Source: Gammaproteobacteria bacterium
GTDB lineage: Bacteria > Pseudomonadota > Gammaproteobacteria > Steroidobacterales > Steroidobacteraceae
Reading direction: 5' to 3'
Length of the DNA: 64,000 nucleotides
Assembly: GCA_028293765.1 (NCBI GenBank)
Contig: JAQGOG010000089.1
Location: forward strand, 62,001-126,000
The translations under genes and the position numbers were made by a program. Within the stretch, counting starts at the first letter, position 1, and each line of letters begins with the position of its first letter. Shown here in pieces: positions 9,938 to 19,819 of this stretch. Under the pieces are notes generated by a model that was not told where the DNA came from, searched no databases, and saw only the letters and a program-made list of their open reading frames with translations.

Positions 9938-10948
9938 ATGGCCGCTACATCCTCCGCCGTACCGGTGACCATGACCGCGATCGAGATCCGCGAGCCGGGT
10001 CCGCCGGAGGTCCTGCAACCGACGCAGCGGCCCGTACCCGAGATCGGGCCGCGCGAAGTGTTGGTTCGCGTCGTGGCTGCCGGCGTGAATCGCCCCGACA
10101 TTTTGCAGCGTAAGGGCTTATATCCGCCGCCGCCCGGTACGACGGATATCCCCGGGCTCGAGGTGTCCGGGGAAGTGGTCCGCGTCGGTGGCGACGTAAA
10201 GGAGTTCGCACCAGGCGCGCAGGTTTGCGCCCTGGTTGCGGGTGGTGGCTATGCGCAGTACGCCGCCGTGCCGGCTGTGCAGTGCCTGCCAGTGCCGGCT
10301 ACGGTGAGTCTCGAGGAAGCGGCAGCGCTGCCGGAGACGTTCTTTACGGTTTACTTCAACGCGTTTCAACGGGCGGGACTTCGGCCTGGCGAAACTTTCC
10401 TCGTCCACGGTGGCTCGGGCGGCATCGGCACGACAGCCATTCTGCTGGGCAAGGCATTCGACGCGCGCGTGATCGTTACTGCCGGAAACGCGCAGAAGTG
10501 CGAAGCGTGCCTGGAGATCGGTGCCGACTACGCCATCAACTACAACGAAGAGGATTTCGTCGCCACAACACTTCGGATAACGGCAGGGAAGGGCGCGGAC
10601 GTGATTCTTGACATGGTCGGCGGTAGCTATGTGGCACGGAACGCCGCCGCCGCGGCCGTTAGCGGCCGAATCGCTGTGATTGCGACGCAGGGTGGAACGA
10701 CAGCGGAAATCGACCTGCGGGCGTTCATGATGAAACGTCTTACACTCACTGCGTCGACTCTCCGGGCACAACCCGTGGAGAACAAGGGCCGAGTGGCTGC
10801 CGCGCTGCGCGAAAACGTGTGGCCGCTGTTCACTTCCAAACAGCTGCGGCCCAGGATCCACGCCCGGTTTCCGCTGGCGCAGGCCGCCGCCGCGCACGCG
10901 CTGATGGAGTCGGGCGCGCACATAGGCAAGATCATCCTGCTGACCTGA
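9938..10948 (+). CDS. NAD(P)H-quinone oxidoreductase, zinc-containing alcohol dehydrogenase superfamily
   Basis: VNRPDILQRKGLYPPPPG, LVHGGSGGIGTTAILLGKAF, GADVILDMVGG. Confidence 0.92.
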   Translation: MAATSSAVPVTMTAIEIREPGPPEVLQPTQRPVPEIGPREVLVRVVAAGVNRPDILQRKGLYPPPPGTTDIPGLEVSGEVVRVGGDVKEFAPGAQVCALVAGGGYAQYAAVPAVQCLPVPATVSLEEAAALPETFFTVYFNAFQRAGLRPGETFLVHGGSGGIGTTAILLGKAFDARVIVTAGNAQKCEACLEIGADYAINYNEEDFVATTLRITAGKGADVILDMVGGSYVARNAAAAAVSGRIAVIATQGGTTAEIDLRAFMMKRLTLTASTLRAQPVENKGRVAAALRENVWPLFTSKQLRPRIHARFPLAQAAAAHALMESGAHIGKIILLT

Positions 10949-11035
10949 TCGACAGAAACTCACGTCAGCTCCGGGGAATTGACGTAATCTGCAGCGCGCC
11001 AGCACTGTAACCAAAGATTGCGGAAGAATGACCGG

Positions 11036-12226
11036 ATGAGCGCTCTCTTTCCCTACGGTCTCGTCGAATTGCCCTGGTGGGGCTACGTCGCGGTGACCTT
11101 TGCCACGATCCAGATCATGTTCCTCGGCGTCACGCTGTACCTGCATCGTGATCAATCGCACGGTGGCCTGATCCTCCACCCCGTTCTAAGGCACCTGTTC
11201 CGATTCTGGCTCTGGTACAGCTCCGGTGCGGTCACGAAAGAATGGGTAGCCGTCCACCGGCGCCATCACGCCTACGCCGACCGGCCTGGCGATCCGCACA
11301 GCCCGGTCATCTTCGGCGTGCAGCGCGTCCTCTTCGAAGGCTACGAGCTCTACAATGTCGCCGCGAAGGACCCGGCCATTCTGAAGAATTATGGCAAGGG
11401 CACGCCGAACGACTGGATCGAGCGCAACCTCTACAGCCGCTTCCCGAATCTCGGGGTCGTGCTGTTCTCGGCCACCGCGCTGGTTCTGTTTGGAATTCCC
11501 GCGATCATCATGGTTGCCGTGCACTTGAGCGCGCAGCCGTTCTTTGCCGGCGGCGTAGTGAACGGTCTTGGACACGCAGTGGGCTATCGGAGCTTCGAGA
11601 TGCCTTCGACGGCAACGAATCTCGTGCCCTGGGGATTGCTCCTGGGCGGCGAGGAGTTGCACAACAACCACCACGCATTCCCGCGTTCCGCGCGCTTCGC
11701 CGTGCAACGGTGGGAATTCGACATCGGTTGGATGTGGGTCTGCATCTTCCGCGCACTCGGTCTTGCCAGGATTCGCTACGTCGCGCCCCGTCCACACCTG
11801 GAGCACCAGCGTAGTGAGCTCGATGCCGACACGGTCCACGCTCTGTTTACGAACCGGATGCACGTGCTGCGAGACTATGCGCTCAGGGTAGTGCTGCCCG
11901 TCTGCCGCGAGCTGGCTCGCCGCGAGCCCCAGGGCTCGATTCCCGCGATCACACCGAAGCTGTTGATCCGCCACCCGACGTTGTTGGCCGCGGAAGGAAA
12001 TCGGGTCCTTCGCGAGTTGCTCGAGCGCTATGAAGTGCTGCGTAGGGTCGTCGAATACCGCGAGAGTCTTCAGCATCTATGGAATGACGCCTCCGCGAAC
12101 CAGGCGCGGGCCGTCGGACAGCTGCGCGAATGGTGCACGCAGGCGGAAGCCAGCGGCATTCGCGCTCTGCGCGAGTTCTCTCAAGGCCTTCCGGCCTACG
12201 CACCCGCGTACGCCCGACCGAGGTAG
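11036..12226 (+). CDS. Fatty acid (acyl-CoA) desaturase
   Basis: Histidine boxes HRDQSH, HRRHHAYADRPGDPHSP and ELHNNHHAFPRSARF. Confidence 0.9.
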   Translation: MSALFPYGLVELPWWGYVAVTFATIQIMFLGVTLYLHRDQSHGGLILHPVLRHLFRFWLWYSSGAVTKEWVAVHRRHHAYADRPGDPHSPVIFGVQRVLFEGYELYNVAAKDPAILKNYGKGTPNDWIERNLYSRFPNLGVVLFSATALVLFGIPAIIMVAVHLSAQPFFAGGVVNGLGHAVGYRSFEMPSTATNLVPWGLLLGGEELHNNHHAFPRSARFAVQRWEFDIGWMWVCIFRALGLARIRYVAPRPHLEHQRSELDADTVHALFTNRMHVLRDYALRVVLPVCRELARREPQGSIPAITPKLLIRHPTLLAAEGNRVLRELLERYEVLRRVVEYRESLQHLWNDASANQARAVGQLREWCTQAEASGIRALREFSQGLPAYAPAYARPR

Positions 12227-12230
12227 GACC

Positions 12231-12692
12231 TCACCGCACCGGCAGAATCGTCGAGCGGGTAACGGTCCGCATCGCGAAGCTTGATTGCACCCGCGCCACG
12301 CTCGGCAGCCGCGTAAGGTGCTGATTGTGGATGCGCTCGAAATCCGCCATGTCGGCCACCACCAGCCGCAGCAGATAATCGTGCTCACCCGTCATGAGAT
12401 AGCACTCCATGACCTCGGGAATCTTGCGAACGGCATTCTCGAATGTCTCCAGGCCGGATTGGCTCTGCCGGTCGAGGGTAATGTTCACGAACACATTGAC
12501 CGGATAGCCGGCCTTCTGCTGATCGATGAGCGCCGTATAGCCCTGCACAAGCCCCGATTCCTCCAGGGCGCGCACGCGCCGCAGGCAGGCCGATTCGGAC
12601 AGGCTGACCTTCTCTGCCAGCAGGGTATTGGTAACGCGGGCGTCCTGCTGCAGCAGCCGCAGGATGGCGCGATCGTAGCGGTCTAGCTCCAT
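12231..12692 (-). CDS. Lrp/AsnC family transcriptional regulator
   Basis: LDRYDRAILRLLQQDARVTNTLLAEKVSLSESACLRRVRALEESGLVQGYTALID; divergent from alanine dehydrogenase. Confidence 0.93.
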   Translation of the reverse strand: MELDRYDRAILRLLQQDARVTNTLLAEKVSLSESACLRRVRALEESGLVQGYTALIDQQKAGYPVNVFVNITLDRQSQSGLETFENAVRKIPEVMECYLMTGEHDYLLRLVVADMADFERIHNQHLTRLPSVARVQSSFAMRTVTRSTILPVR

Positions 12693-12727
12693 TGGCGCTG
12701 GAATCCTTCTCTATAAGCTTGAGTCTC

Positions 12728-12740
12728 GGCAGATTCTGCC
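12728..12740. promoter_or_regulatory. Candidate Lrp-family operator (GGCAGA-T-TCTGCC palindrome)
   Basis: Perfect 6-bp inverted repeat with 1-bp centre in the lrp-ald divergent intergenic region. Confidence 0.4.
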
Positions 12741-12830
12741 ACATATGGCCCCTGAGGCGCCGCCATTACGCAAGGTCCCGTCGCCGGATGCCGCTTACGC
12801 TCACGGCTGACTTCAATCGAGGACGGTTTC

Positions 12831-13949
12831 ATGCGTATAGGTGTCCCGCGGGAGATCAAGGTTCATGAGTATCGGGTGGGCCTCGTGCCTGGCGGCGTCC
12901 GCGAGCTCGTCGGAGCGGGCCACGAGGTGATCGTCGAGACAGGTGCCGGGAACGGCATCGGTGTGGACGATGCCCAATATCGTGCCGCCGGAGCTTCCAT
13001 CGCCGCCACGGCTGCGGACGTATTTTCTCGCGCCGAGCTCGTCGTAAAGGTCAAGGAGCCCCAGCTCGCCGAGTGCGAGATGCTGCGCCCTGGGCAGGTC
13101 CTCTTCACTTATCTTCATCTCGCGGCCGACCCCGCTCAGGCCAAGGCGCTGATGAAGTCGGGTACCACCGCCATCGCCTACGAGACCGTAACGGCTCCCA
13201 ACGGCTCCCTGCCGCTGCTGACCCCCATGAGCGAGGTCGCGGGCCGCATGTCCATCCAAGTCGGCGCCGCCAGCCTGCAGAAGGCCAACGGGGGGTACGG
13301 AGTGCTGCTGGGTGGCGTGCCGGGTGTTCCTCCCGCCAAAGTCGTGATCCTCGGCGGCGGTGTTGCCGGCACCCACGCAGCGGAGATTGCCGTGGGTATG
13401 CGCGCCGACGTCACCATCGTCGACCGCTCGGTCAATCGGCTGCGTGAGCTGTCAGCGCAGTTCGGATCGGCGTTGCAGACTGCCTATTCGACCACCGAAA
13501 CGATTGAACGCCTGGTTCGCGACGCCGACCTCGTGATCGGCGCCGTGCTGGTGGCCGGTGCGGCAGCCCCTAAGCTCGTAACCCGTGCGATGCTGGGAAC
13601 GATGAAGCCCGGCACCGTGCTGGTCGACATCTCCATCGACCAGGGCGGCTGCTTCGAGACCAGTAAGCCCACTACTCATTCGGATCCGACGTTTGTCGTG
13701 GATGGCATCATCCATTACTGCGTGGCCAACATGCCCGGCGCGGTGCCGCGAACCTCCACGTTCGCGCTGACCAATGCAACGTTGCCCTACGTTCGGGCGC
13801 TGGCCGATCTCGGGTGGCAGGCTGCCCTGAAGCGCGACCCAGGTCTGGCTGGGGGACTCAACGTGCACGGCGGCGAGATCACGCACGACGTCGTCGCCAG
13901 GGCGTTGGGGTTCCAGGCTCGTCCCGCCTCACTCGCGGCGGTTCGGTAA
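12831..13949 (+). CDS. ald: Alanine dehydrogenase
   Basis: MRIGVPREIKVHEYRVGLVPGGVRELV...VKVKEPQ...KVVILGGGVAGTHAAEIAVGMRADVTIVDRS. Confidence 0.95.
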   Translation: MRIGVPREIKVHEYRVGLVPGGVRELVGAGHEVIVETGAGNGIGVDDAQYRAAGASIAATAADVFSRAELVVKVKEPQLAECEMLRPGQVLFTYLHLAADPAQAKALMKSGTTAIAYETVTAPNGSLPLLTPMSEVAGRMSIQVGAASLQKANGGYGVLLGGVPGVPPAKVVILGGGVAGTHAAEIAVGMRADVTIVDRSVNRLRELSAQFGSALQTAYSTTETIERLVRDADLVIGAVLVAGAAAPKLVTRAMLGTMKPGTVLVDISIDQGGCFETSKPTTHSDPTFVVDGIIHYCVANMPGAVPRTSTFALTNATLPYVRALADLGWQAALKRDPGLAGGLNVHGGEITHDVVARALGFQARPASLAAVR

Positions 13950-14103
13950 TCGCGCACCTTGACGGATTCCCCGGCTCCCCGTCAAAGGCACATTTAACTG
14001 CTCTATCTAACGGGGGGGTGGCCACCATTGGCCCCCTACCGTTACGCTACTGTTTCGCATCGTGGGACGGTGCGGTCAAAACAACCCTTTGGAGGATTCC
14101 AGA

Positions 14104-14679
14104 ATGAAGATCGCCCTGCCGGCCGCCGTGCTCGCCTTCGCCGCGGGTTCCGCGCTTGCCGCACCCGTCACGTACGACATCGATCCCGGTCACACCTACC
14201 CGAGCTTCGAGGCCGACCACATGGGCGGCCTGTCAGTCTGGCGCGGCAAGCTGGATAAGAGCTCCGGCAAGGTCGTGCTCGACAAAGACAAGAGCACCGG
14301 CACCGTCGACATCACCATCGACACGAGCTCGGTCGATTTTGGCCAGGAAAAACTCAACGAGCACGCGAAGAGCCCGGACCTGTTCGACGTGGCCAAGTAC
14401 CCGACCGCCACCTACAAGGGCACGCTTGCGAAGTTCAAGAACGGCGCCCCTACGGAAATCGACGGCGAGTTCACGCTGCACGGCGTTACGAAGCCGCTGA
14501 CGCTCACGATCAACCAGTTCCTCTGCAAGCCGAATCCGATGACGAAGAAAGAGGTCTGCGGTGCCGACGCCTCGGCAACTTTCAACCGCAAGGACTTCGG
14601 CATGGGGTTCGGCGAGGCCTACGGTTTCAAGATGGACGTGAAACTGGCGATCCAGGTGGAAGCGATTCGCGCCAGCTGA
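14104..14679 (+). CDS. YceI family protein (exported)
   Basis: Signal peptide MKIALPAAVLAFAAGSALA; YDIDPGHTYPSFEADHMGGLSVWRGK, FTLHGVTKPLTLTI. Confidence 0.92.
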   Translation: MKIALPAAVLAFAAGSALAAPVTYDIDPGHTYPSFEADHMGGLSVWRGKLDKSSGKVVLDKDKSTGTVDITIDTSSVDFGQEKLNEHAKSPDLFDVAKYPTATYKGTLAKFKNGAPTEIDGEFTLHGVTKPLTLTINQFLCKPNPMTKKEVCGADASATFNRKDFGMGFGEAYGFKMDVKLAIQVEAIRAS

Positions 14680-14702
14680 TTTTCCTCGTCCAGCGCTCAC
14701 CA

Positions 14703-14729
14703 CGAGGTTCGCCTCACGGGCGAACCTCG
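14703..14729 (+). terminator. Inverted repeat downstream of yceI
   Basis: CGAGGTTCGCC-TCACG-GGCGAACCTCG, perfect 11-bp stem, 5-nt loop; no strong T-tract. Confidence 0.5.
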
Positions 14730-14832
14730 CTCCCCGTCATAAGCACATTCCAAGGAAGTCTTGCGCCACGGTCTCGGCCGCGGTGTCTGCGATGTCCCAT
14801 TGTGTAGACTCCCGGCCAAAGGGGGTCCACAC

Positions 14833-15675
14833 GTGTCCGACCGTCCAACCGCTGAATTAGCGCTGCTCGAAGCCATGATCGGCGCCGCCGTAGAGGCAGG
14901 CCGCGCCGCGCATGAGATCTACCGCGGCGACTTCGATGTGCAGCACAAGGCCGACCACTCGCCCGTGACGGCCGCGGATCACGCCGCGGAGGCGATCATT
15001 CTCGAGCGGCTCGCGCACGCCGCACCCGCGGTACCCATCGTTGCGGAAGAGGAAGTGGCGGCCGGCCGGCTGCCCGCCATCGGGGACGAGTTCTTTCTCG
15101 TCGATCCGCTCGACGGCACCAAGGAATTCGTTCAGAAGCGCGGCGAGTTCACCGTCAACATCGCTCTCATCAGGGGCGGCAGCCCGGTGCTCGGCGTCGT
15201 CTACGCGCCGGTCAACTCGATGCTCTACGTCGGAGATGTCGCGGCTGGCAGCGCTTTTCGGAGCAACCAACGTACCGACTCGAACGAAACGGCGCCGCGC
15301 GAGCCGATTCGCGTCCGCGCGGTACCCTCGAGCGGGGTGACGGTGGTCATTTCCCGCTCGCACGCGACTCCCGAGACGGAGAGTTATCTGGCGAATTACG
15401 CTGTTGCCGAACGCGTGTCGGTGGGCTCATCCTTGAAGTTCTGTCTGGTCGCCGCGGGAGCCGCGGATCTTTACCCGCGGCTCGGACCCACGATGGAATG
15501 GGACACCGCGGCCGGACAGGCTGTGCTCGTGGCGGCGGGTGGCAGCGTGTTGGCACCCGGCGGCGCACCCCTGAGATATGGCAAACCCGGCTTGCGCAAT
15601 TCCTTCTTCATTGCGAGTGGGTTGCTCAACCCGGTACCGCTCGCCGCTCGGCCCGCACCGCTACGCACGTCCTGA
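14833..15675 (+). CDS. cysQ: 3'(2'),5'-bisphosphate nucleotidase
   Basis: Inositol-monophosphatase fold motifs EEEVAAGRLPAIGDEFFLVDPLDGTKEFVQKRGEFTVNIALI; ORF from 14761, GTG at 14833 more likely. Confidence 0.92.
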   Translation: MSDRPTAELALLEAMIGAAVEAGRAAHEIYRGDFDVQHKADHSPVTAADHAAEAIILERLAHAAPAVPIVAEEEVAAGRLPAIGDEFFLVDPLDGTKEFVQKRGEFTVNIALIRGGSPVLGVVYAPVNSMLYVGDVAAGSAFRSNQRTDSNETAPREPIRVRAVPSSGVTVVISRSHATPETESYLANYAVAERVSVGSSLKFCLVAAGAADLYPRLGPTMEWDTAAGQAVLVAAGGSVLAPGGAPLRYGKPGLRNSFFIASGLLNPVPLAARPAPLRTS

Positions 15676-15681
15676 CCCCCG

Positions 15682-16605
15682 ATGAGCACCACAATCGCAT
15701 CCCGATCTGTCTCCCTGCACCTGAAGCGGCTCGAATCCGAGTCGATCGGCATCATCCGTGAAGTCGCCGCGGAGTTCCGCAACCCGGTGATGTTGTATTC
15801 CATCGGCAAGGACTCCGGTGTGATGCTGCATCTGGCGATGAAGGCTTTCTATCCGTCAAAGCCGCCATTTCCGCTGTTGCATGTCGACACGCGTTGGAAG
15901 TTCCGCGACATGATCCGGCACCGCGACCGGATCGTGGAGCGTTACGGTGTGAAGCTGCTCGTGTACACGAACGCCGAAGGCGTGGCGCGTGGAATCAATC
16001 CCATCGCCTCCGGCTCGCAGTTGCATACGCAGGTGATGAAAACCGAGGCCCTGAAGCAGGCGCTCGACCAATGGGATTTCGATGCCGCCTTCGGCGGCGC
16101 GCGCCGTGACGAGGAGAAGAGCCGCGCGAAGGAACGCGTGTTTTCCTTTCGCTCGGCAGGCCACGTGTGGGATCCACGCAATCAGCGGCCCGAGCTGTGG
16201 AATCTCTATAACACGCGCATAGCGAAGGGAGAGACGATCCGAGTCTTCCCGCTGTCGAATTGGACTGAGCTCGACATCTGGCAGTACACGCGCGCGCAGG
16301 ATATTCCGGTGGTGCCACTGTACTTTGCCGCGCCTCGGCCGGTGGTGACGCGAGACGGCCTGCTCATCATGCGTGACGATGACCGCATGCCGCTGCTTCC
16401 GGGTGAGAAGGAGGAAACACGGACCGTGCGCTTCCGCTCGCTCGGCGACTATCCGCTCTCCGCGGCTATTGAGAGCAGGGCGACCACCCTTGACGGCATC
16501 ATCGATGAGATGCTCGCCTCGCGGACGTCCGAGCGCTCCGGGCGCCTCATCGACAATGATGAAGCGGCTTCGATGGAGAAGAAAAAGCGTGAGGGCTATT
16601 TCTGA
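15682..16605 (+). CDS. cysD: Sulfate adenylyltransferase subunit 2
   Basis: [61 protein letters not shown]. Confidence 0.97.
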   Translation: MSTTIASRSVSLHLKRLESESIGIIREVAAEFRNPVMLYSIGKDSGVMLHLAMKAFYPSKPPFPLLHVDTRWKFRDMIRHRDRIVERYGVKLLVYTNAEGVARGINPIASGSQLHTQVMKTEALKQALDQWDFDAAFGGARRDEEKSRAKERVFSFRSAGHVWDPRNQRPELWNLYNTRIAKGETIRVFPLSNWTELDIWQYTRAQDIPVVPLYFAAPRPVVTRDGLLIMRDDDRMPLLPGEKEETRTVRFRSLGDYPLSAAIESRATTLDGIIDEMLASRTSERSGRLIDNDEAASMEKKKREGYF

Positions 16606-18503
16606 TGATCACCTACGCGCCGAAACACGTCACCGTGAGTTCAGGAGGTGCGGACGGCCCGGCGAAGGGGCTGCTGCGGTTTCTGACCTGCGGTTCGGTA
16701 GATGACGGCAAGTCGACGCTCATCGGCCGGCTTCTCTACGATACGAAGCTGATCCTCGAAGACCAGTTGCTCGCCCTCGAACGCGACAGCCGCAAGCACG
16801 GCACGACCGGTGACGATATCGATTTCGCGCTGCTGGTCGACGGTCTCGAGGCGGAGCGCGAGCAGGGCATCACCATCGATGTCGCGTACCGCTTCTTTTC
16901 GACCCCGCGCCGTTCATTCATCGTAGCCGACACTCCGGGCCACGAACAATACACGCGCAATATGGCGACCGGGGCATCCAACTCGGACGCCGCGGTGATC
17001 CTGATCGATGCGCGCAAGGGCGTGCTGACGCAGACGCGCCGGCACAGTTATATCTGCTCGCTGCTCGGAATCCGGCACATCCTCGTTGCCGTGAACAAGA
17101 TCGACCTCGTGGACTTCTCCGGCGAACGGTTCCATCACATCGTCGGCGACTACCTCGGCTTCGCGCAGTCGCTGGACTTTGCATCGATCACGACTATTCC
17201 GGTGTCGGCACGCTTTGGCGACAACATCACGCAGCACTCCGACCGGATGTGCTGGTATGACGGTCCGAGCCTGCTCGAGCATCTCGAGACACTCGACGTC
17301 GAGCGCGCTCTCGAGGAAAAGCCATTTCGCTTTCCCGTGCAATGGGTGAACCGTCCGAACCTCGACTTCCGGGGTTTCTCGGGCACCGTCGCCTCGGGAG
17401 TGATCAAGGAGGGCGACCGGGTCGTCGTTGCCGGGTCGGGTAAAGAGTCCACCGTCGCACGAATCGTGACAGCGGATGGTGACCTGTCCGACGCGCGTGC
17501 CGGGGATGCGGTCACGCTCACGCTCGCCGACGAGGTGGATGTGGCGCGCGGCGATGTGATCGCGCGCGCCGACAGCCGCCCGGAAGTCGTCGATCAATTC
17601 GCTGCGCACGTCCTGTGGATGGCGGAGGAAGCGATGCTTCCGGGCCGCTCCTATCTCATGCGTATCGGCACGAAGTACATCCCCGCCCGTATCACGAGCC
17701 TCAAGCACAAGGTTGACGTCAACACGCTGGAGCACATCGCCGCGAAGACTCTGGGGCTGAATGAGATCGGGTTGTGCAACGTCGCGACGGCCGCGCCGGT
17801 GGCCTTCGATCCTTACACGGAGAACCGTGAGACCGGTGCATTCATCCTGATCGACCGCTTCACGAATGCAACGGCGGGCGCCGGAATGATTACGTTCGGC
17901 CTGCGCCGCGCGACCAACATTCATCGCCAGAGTCTGCTGGTGGACAAGGCCTCGCGGGTGGAATTGAACGGCCACCGGCCGGCCATTCTATGGTTTACGG
18001 GCCTTTCCGGTTCCGGCAAGAGCACCATTGCCAATATCGTGGAGCGGGAGTTGCACGTGCACGGCGCGCACACCTACATGCTGGACGGCGACAACGTGCG
18101 CCATGGCCTCAACCGCGACCTCGGTTTCACCGACGCAGATCGTGTCGAGAACATCCGGCGTGTTGGCGAGGTGGCAAAGCTCTTCGTCGACGCGGGCACT
18201 GTGGTGCTGTGCTCGTTCATCTCGCCATTCCGTGCCGAACGGCGCATGGTGCGTGAGTTGGTCGGTGCCGAGGAATTCTTCGAGATCTACGTCGACACCC
18301 CGATCGAAGAGTGCATGCGCCGCGATCCCAAGGGTCTGTACGCGCGCGCCAAGGAAGGGAAGATCAAGAACTTCACCGGCATCGATTCTCCGTACGAAGT
18401 CCCGGAGAATCCGGAGATCGTCGTGAACACGAGCGGCGCGACGGCGGAAGAGGTGGCGCGACGGATTATCGAGGCGTTGCGGGAGCGGCGGATCATCGGC
18501 TAG
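16605..18503 (+). CDS. cysNC: Bifunctional sulfate adenylyltransferase subunit 1 / adenylylsulfate kinase
   Basis: EF-Tu-like GTPase N-terminus ([33 protein letters not shown]) fused to APS kinase ([34 protein letters not shown]). Confidence 0.97.
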   Translation: MITYAPKHVTVSSGGADGPAKGLLRFLTCGSVDDGKSTLIGRLLYDTKLILEDQLLALERDSRKHGTTGDDIDFALLVDGLEAEREQGITIDVAYRFFSTPRRSFIVADTPGHEQYTRNMATGASNSDAAVILIDARKGVLTQTRRHSYICSLLGIRHILVAVNKIDLVDFSGERFHHIVGDYLGFAQSLDFASITTIPVSARFGDNITQHSDRMCWYDGPSLLEHLETLDVERALEEKPFRFPVQWVNRPNLDFRGFSGTVASGVIKEGDRVVVAGSGKESTVARIVTADGDLSDARAGDAVTLTLADEVDVARGDVIARADSRPEVVDQFAAHVLWMAEEAMLPGRSYLMRIGTKYIPARITSLKHKVDVNTLEHIAAKTLGLNEIGLCNVATAAPVAFDPYTENRETGAFILIDRFTNATAGAGMITFGLRRATNIHRQSLLVDKASRVELNGHRPAILWFTGLSGSGKSTIANIVERELHVHGAHTYMLDGDNVRHGLNRDLGFTDADRVENIRRVGEVAKLFVDAGTVVLCSFISPFRAERRMVRELVGAEEFFEIYVDTPIEECMRRDPKGLYARAKEGKIKNFTGIDSPYEVPENPEIVVNTSGATAEEVARRIIEALRERRIIG

Positions 18504-19596
18504 TGCAAGCGGCTTCGAGGACGCGGTCGGCGATCGCCAGGGAGGCGGTTAGTCCCGGCGATTCGATTCCAAAGAGATTCACGACCGCGGCGACTCCATG
18601 GACATCCGATCCGTCGATGCGGAAGTCGGCGGCCGGCTCCGCAGGCGCTGAAATCTTCGGACGGATGCCGGCGTAGGCGGGCTGTAGAGCGTTGTCGGGA
18701 AGATCCGGCCAATAGGCGCGGATGGCGGCATAGAAACGCTCGGCTCGGCGTGGCTCCACGCCGTATTCGCACTGTTCGACCCATTGCACGTCCGGCCCGA
18801 ATCGCGCGCGGCCCGCGAGGTCGAGCGTGAGGTGCACGCCTAAGCCGCCGGGCTCGGGTACCGGGTACACGAGTCGCTTGAACGGTGAGCGGCCGGCCAG
18901 AGTGAAGTAGTTGCCCTTCGCGAAGTAGGGTATCGGGATGTGCTCGGCCGGGAAGCCTTCGATCAGGCGCCCTACGTGCGCAGCGTAGAGACCGGCGCTG
19001 TTGACGACGGTTCGGGCCCGAAGGGATGGCTCGTCTCCGTTTACTCCGATGACAACACCATCGGACTCGAGCCGCATGCGCGTCACGCGGCTGTCGGTTA
19101 CGAGGGTGGCGCCGCGATTCTCAGCTTGGCCCAACAGGGCCAGCATGTAAGCGTGCGAGTCGATGATGCCGGTCGTCGGAGAGTGCAGAGCGCCTTCACA
19201 GGCGAGCTGAGGCTCGAGCGTGAGCGCTTGGGCGCGAGTAAAGAATTCGAGCTCCACGCCGTTCGCGCGCGCCGCCTTCTGGATCTTCTCGAGCTCCGGC
19301 AGCTGCGCTTCCGAAGTGGCGACGATGAGCTTCCCGCAGCGCCGATAGGGAATGCCGTATTGCTCGCAGAACTCGTACAGAAGGCTGCGGCCGGCCACGC
19401 ACATCCGCGCCTTGAGAGAGCCCTGGGGGTAATAAATCCCTGCGTGGATGACCTCGCTGTTGCGCGAGCTGGTCTGCGTTCCGAAGCTGTCGGCTGCTTC
19501 GAGAATCAAGACTTCACGTCCGTGTAAAGCAAGGGCGCGTGCCACCGCAAGTCCGACGACTCCCGCACCGATGACGACCGCATCGACGTTGTCCAT
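18493..19596 (-). CDS. NAD(P)/FAD-dependent oxidoreductase (L-2-hydroxyglutarate oxidase-like)
   Basis: [63 protein letters not shown]; convergent short overlap with the cysNC stop. Confidence 0.88.
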   Translation of the reverse strand: MDNVDAVVIGAGVVGLAVARALALHGREVLILEAADSFGTQTSSRNSEVIHAGIYYPQGSLKARMCVAGRSLLYEFCEQYGIPYRRCGKLIVATSEAQLPELEKIQKAARANGVELEFFTRAQALTLEPQLACEGALHSPTTGIIDSHAYMLALLGQAENRGATLVTDSRVTRMRLESDGVVIGVNGDEPSLRARTVVNSAGLYAAHVGRLIEGFPAEHIPIPYFAKGNYFTLAGRSPFKRLVYPVPEPGGLGVHLTLDLAGRARFGPDVQWVEQCEYGVEPRRAERFYAAIRAYWPDLPDNALQPAYAGIRPKISAPAEPAADFRIDGSDVHGVAAVVNLFGIESPGLTASLAIADRVLEAACTSR

Positions 19597-19819
19597 GGGC
19601 AAAGTGTAGTCGGTCGACGCGCCGGGCGGTGGCGATGGTCCGCACAAAATTCGTCTCCCGCGCCGGATGCAATTGCAGGGAGCGGCTCGCGCCCGCCGAT
19701 CGTCCCGCTTATCATCCCGGCGAGCCTTGCCACCGGATGATGCGCGGCTCGCCGGCGATCATGCCGAGCGCTGCGCCATTGATCGACGCAGGCGAAAACC
19801 GAATCTGCTGGAGAATCAT

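Noticed and set aside
16914-17975. 353-codon antisense ORF inside cysNC
   Set aside because: Shadow of conserved CysN coding sequence.
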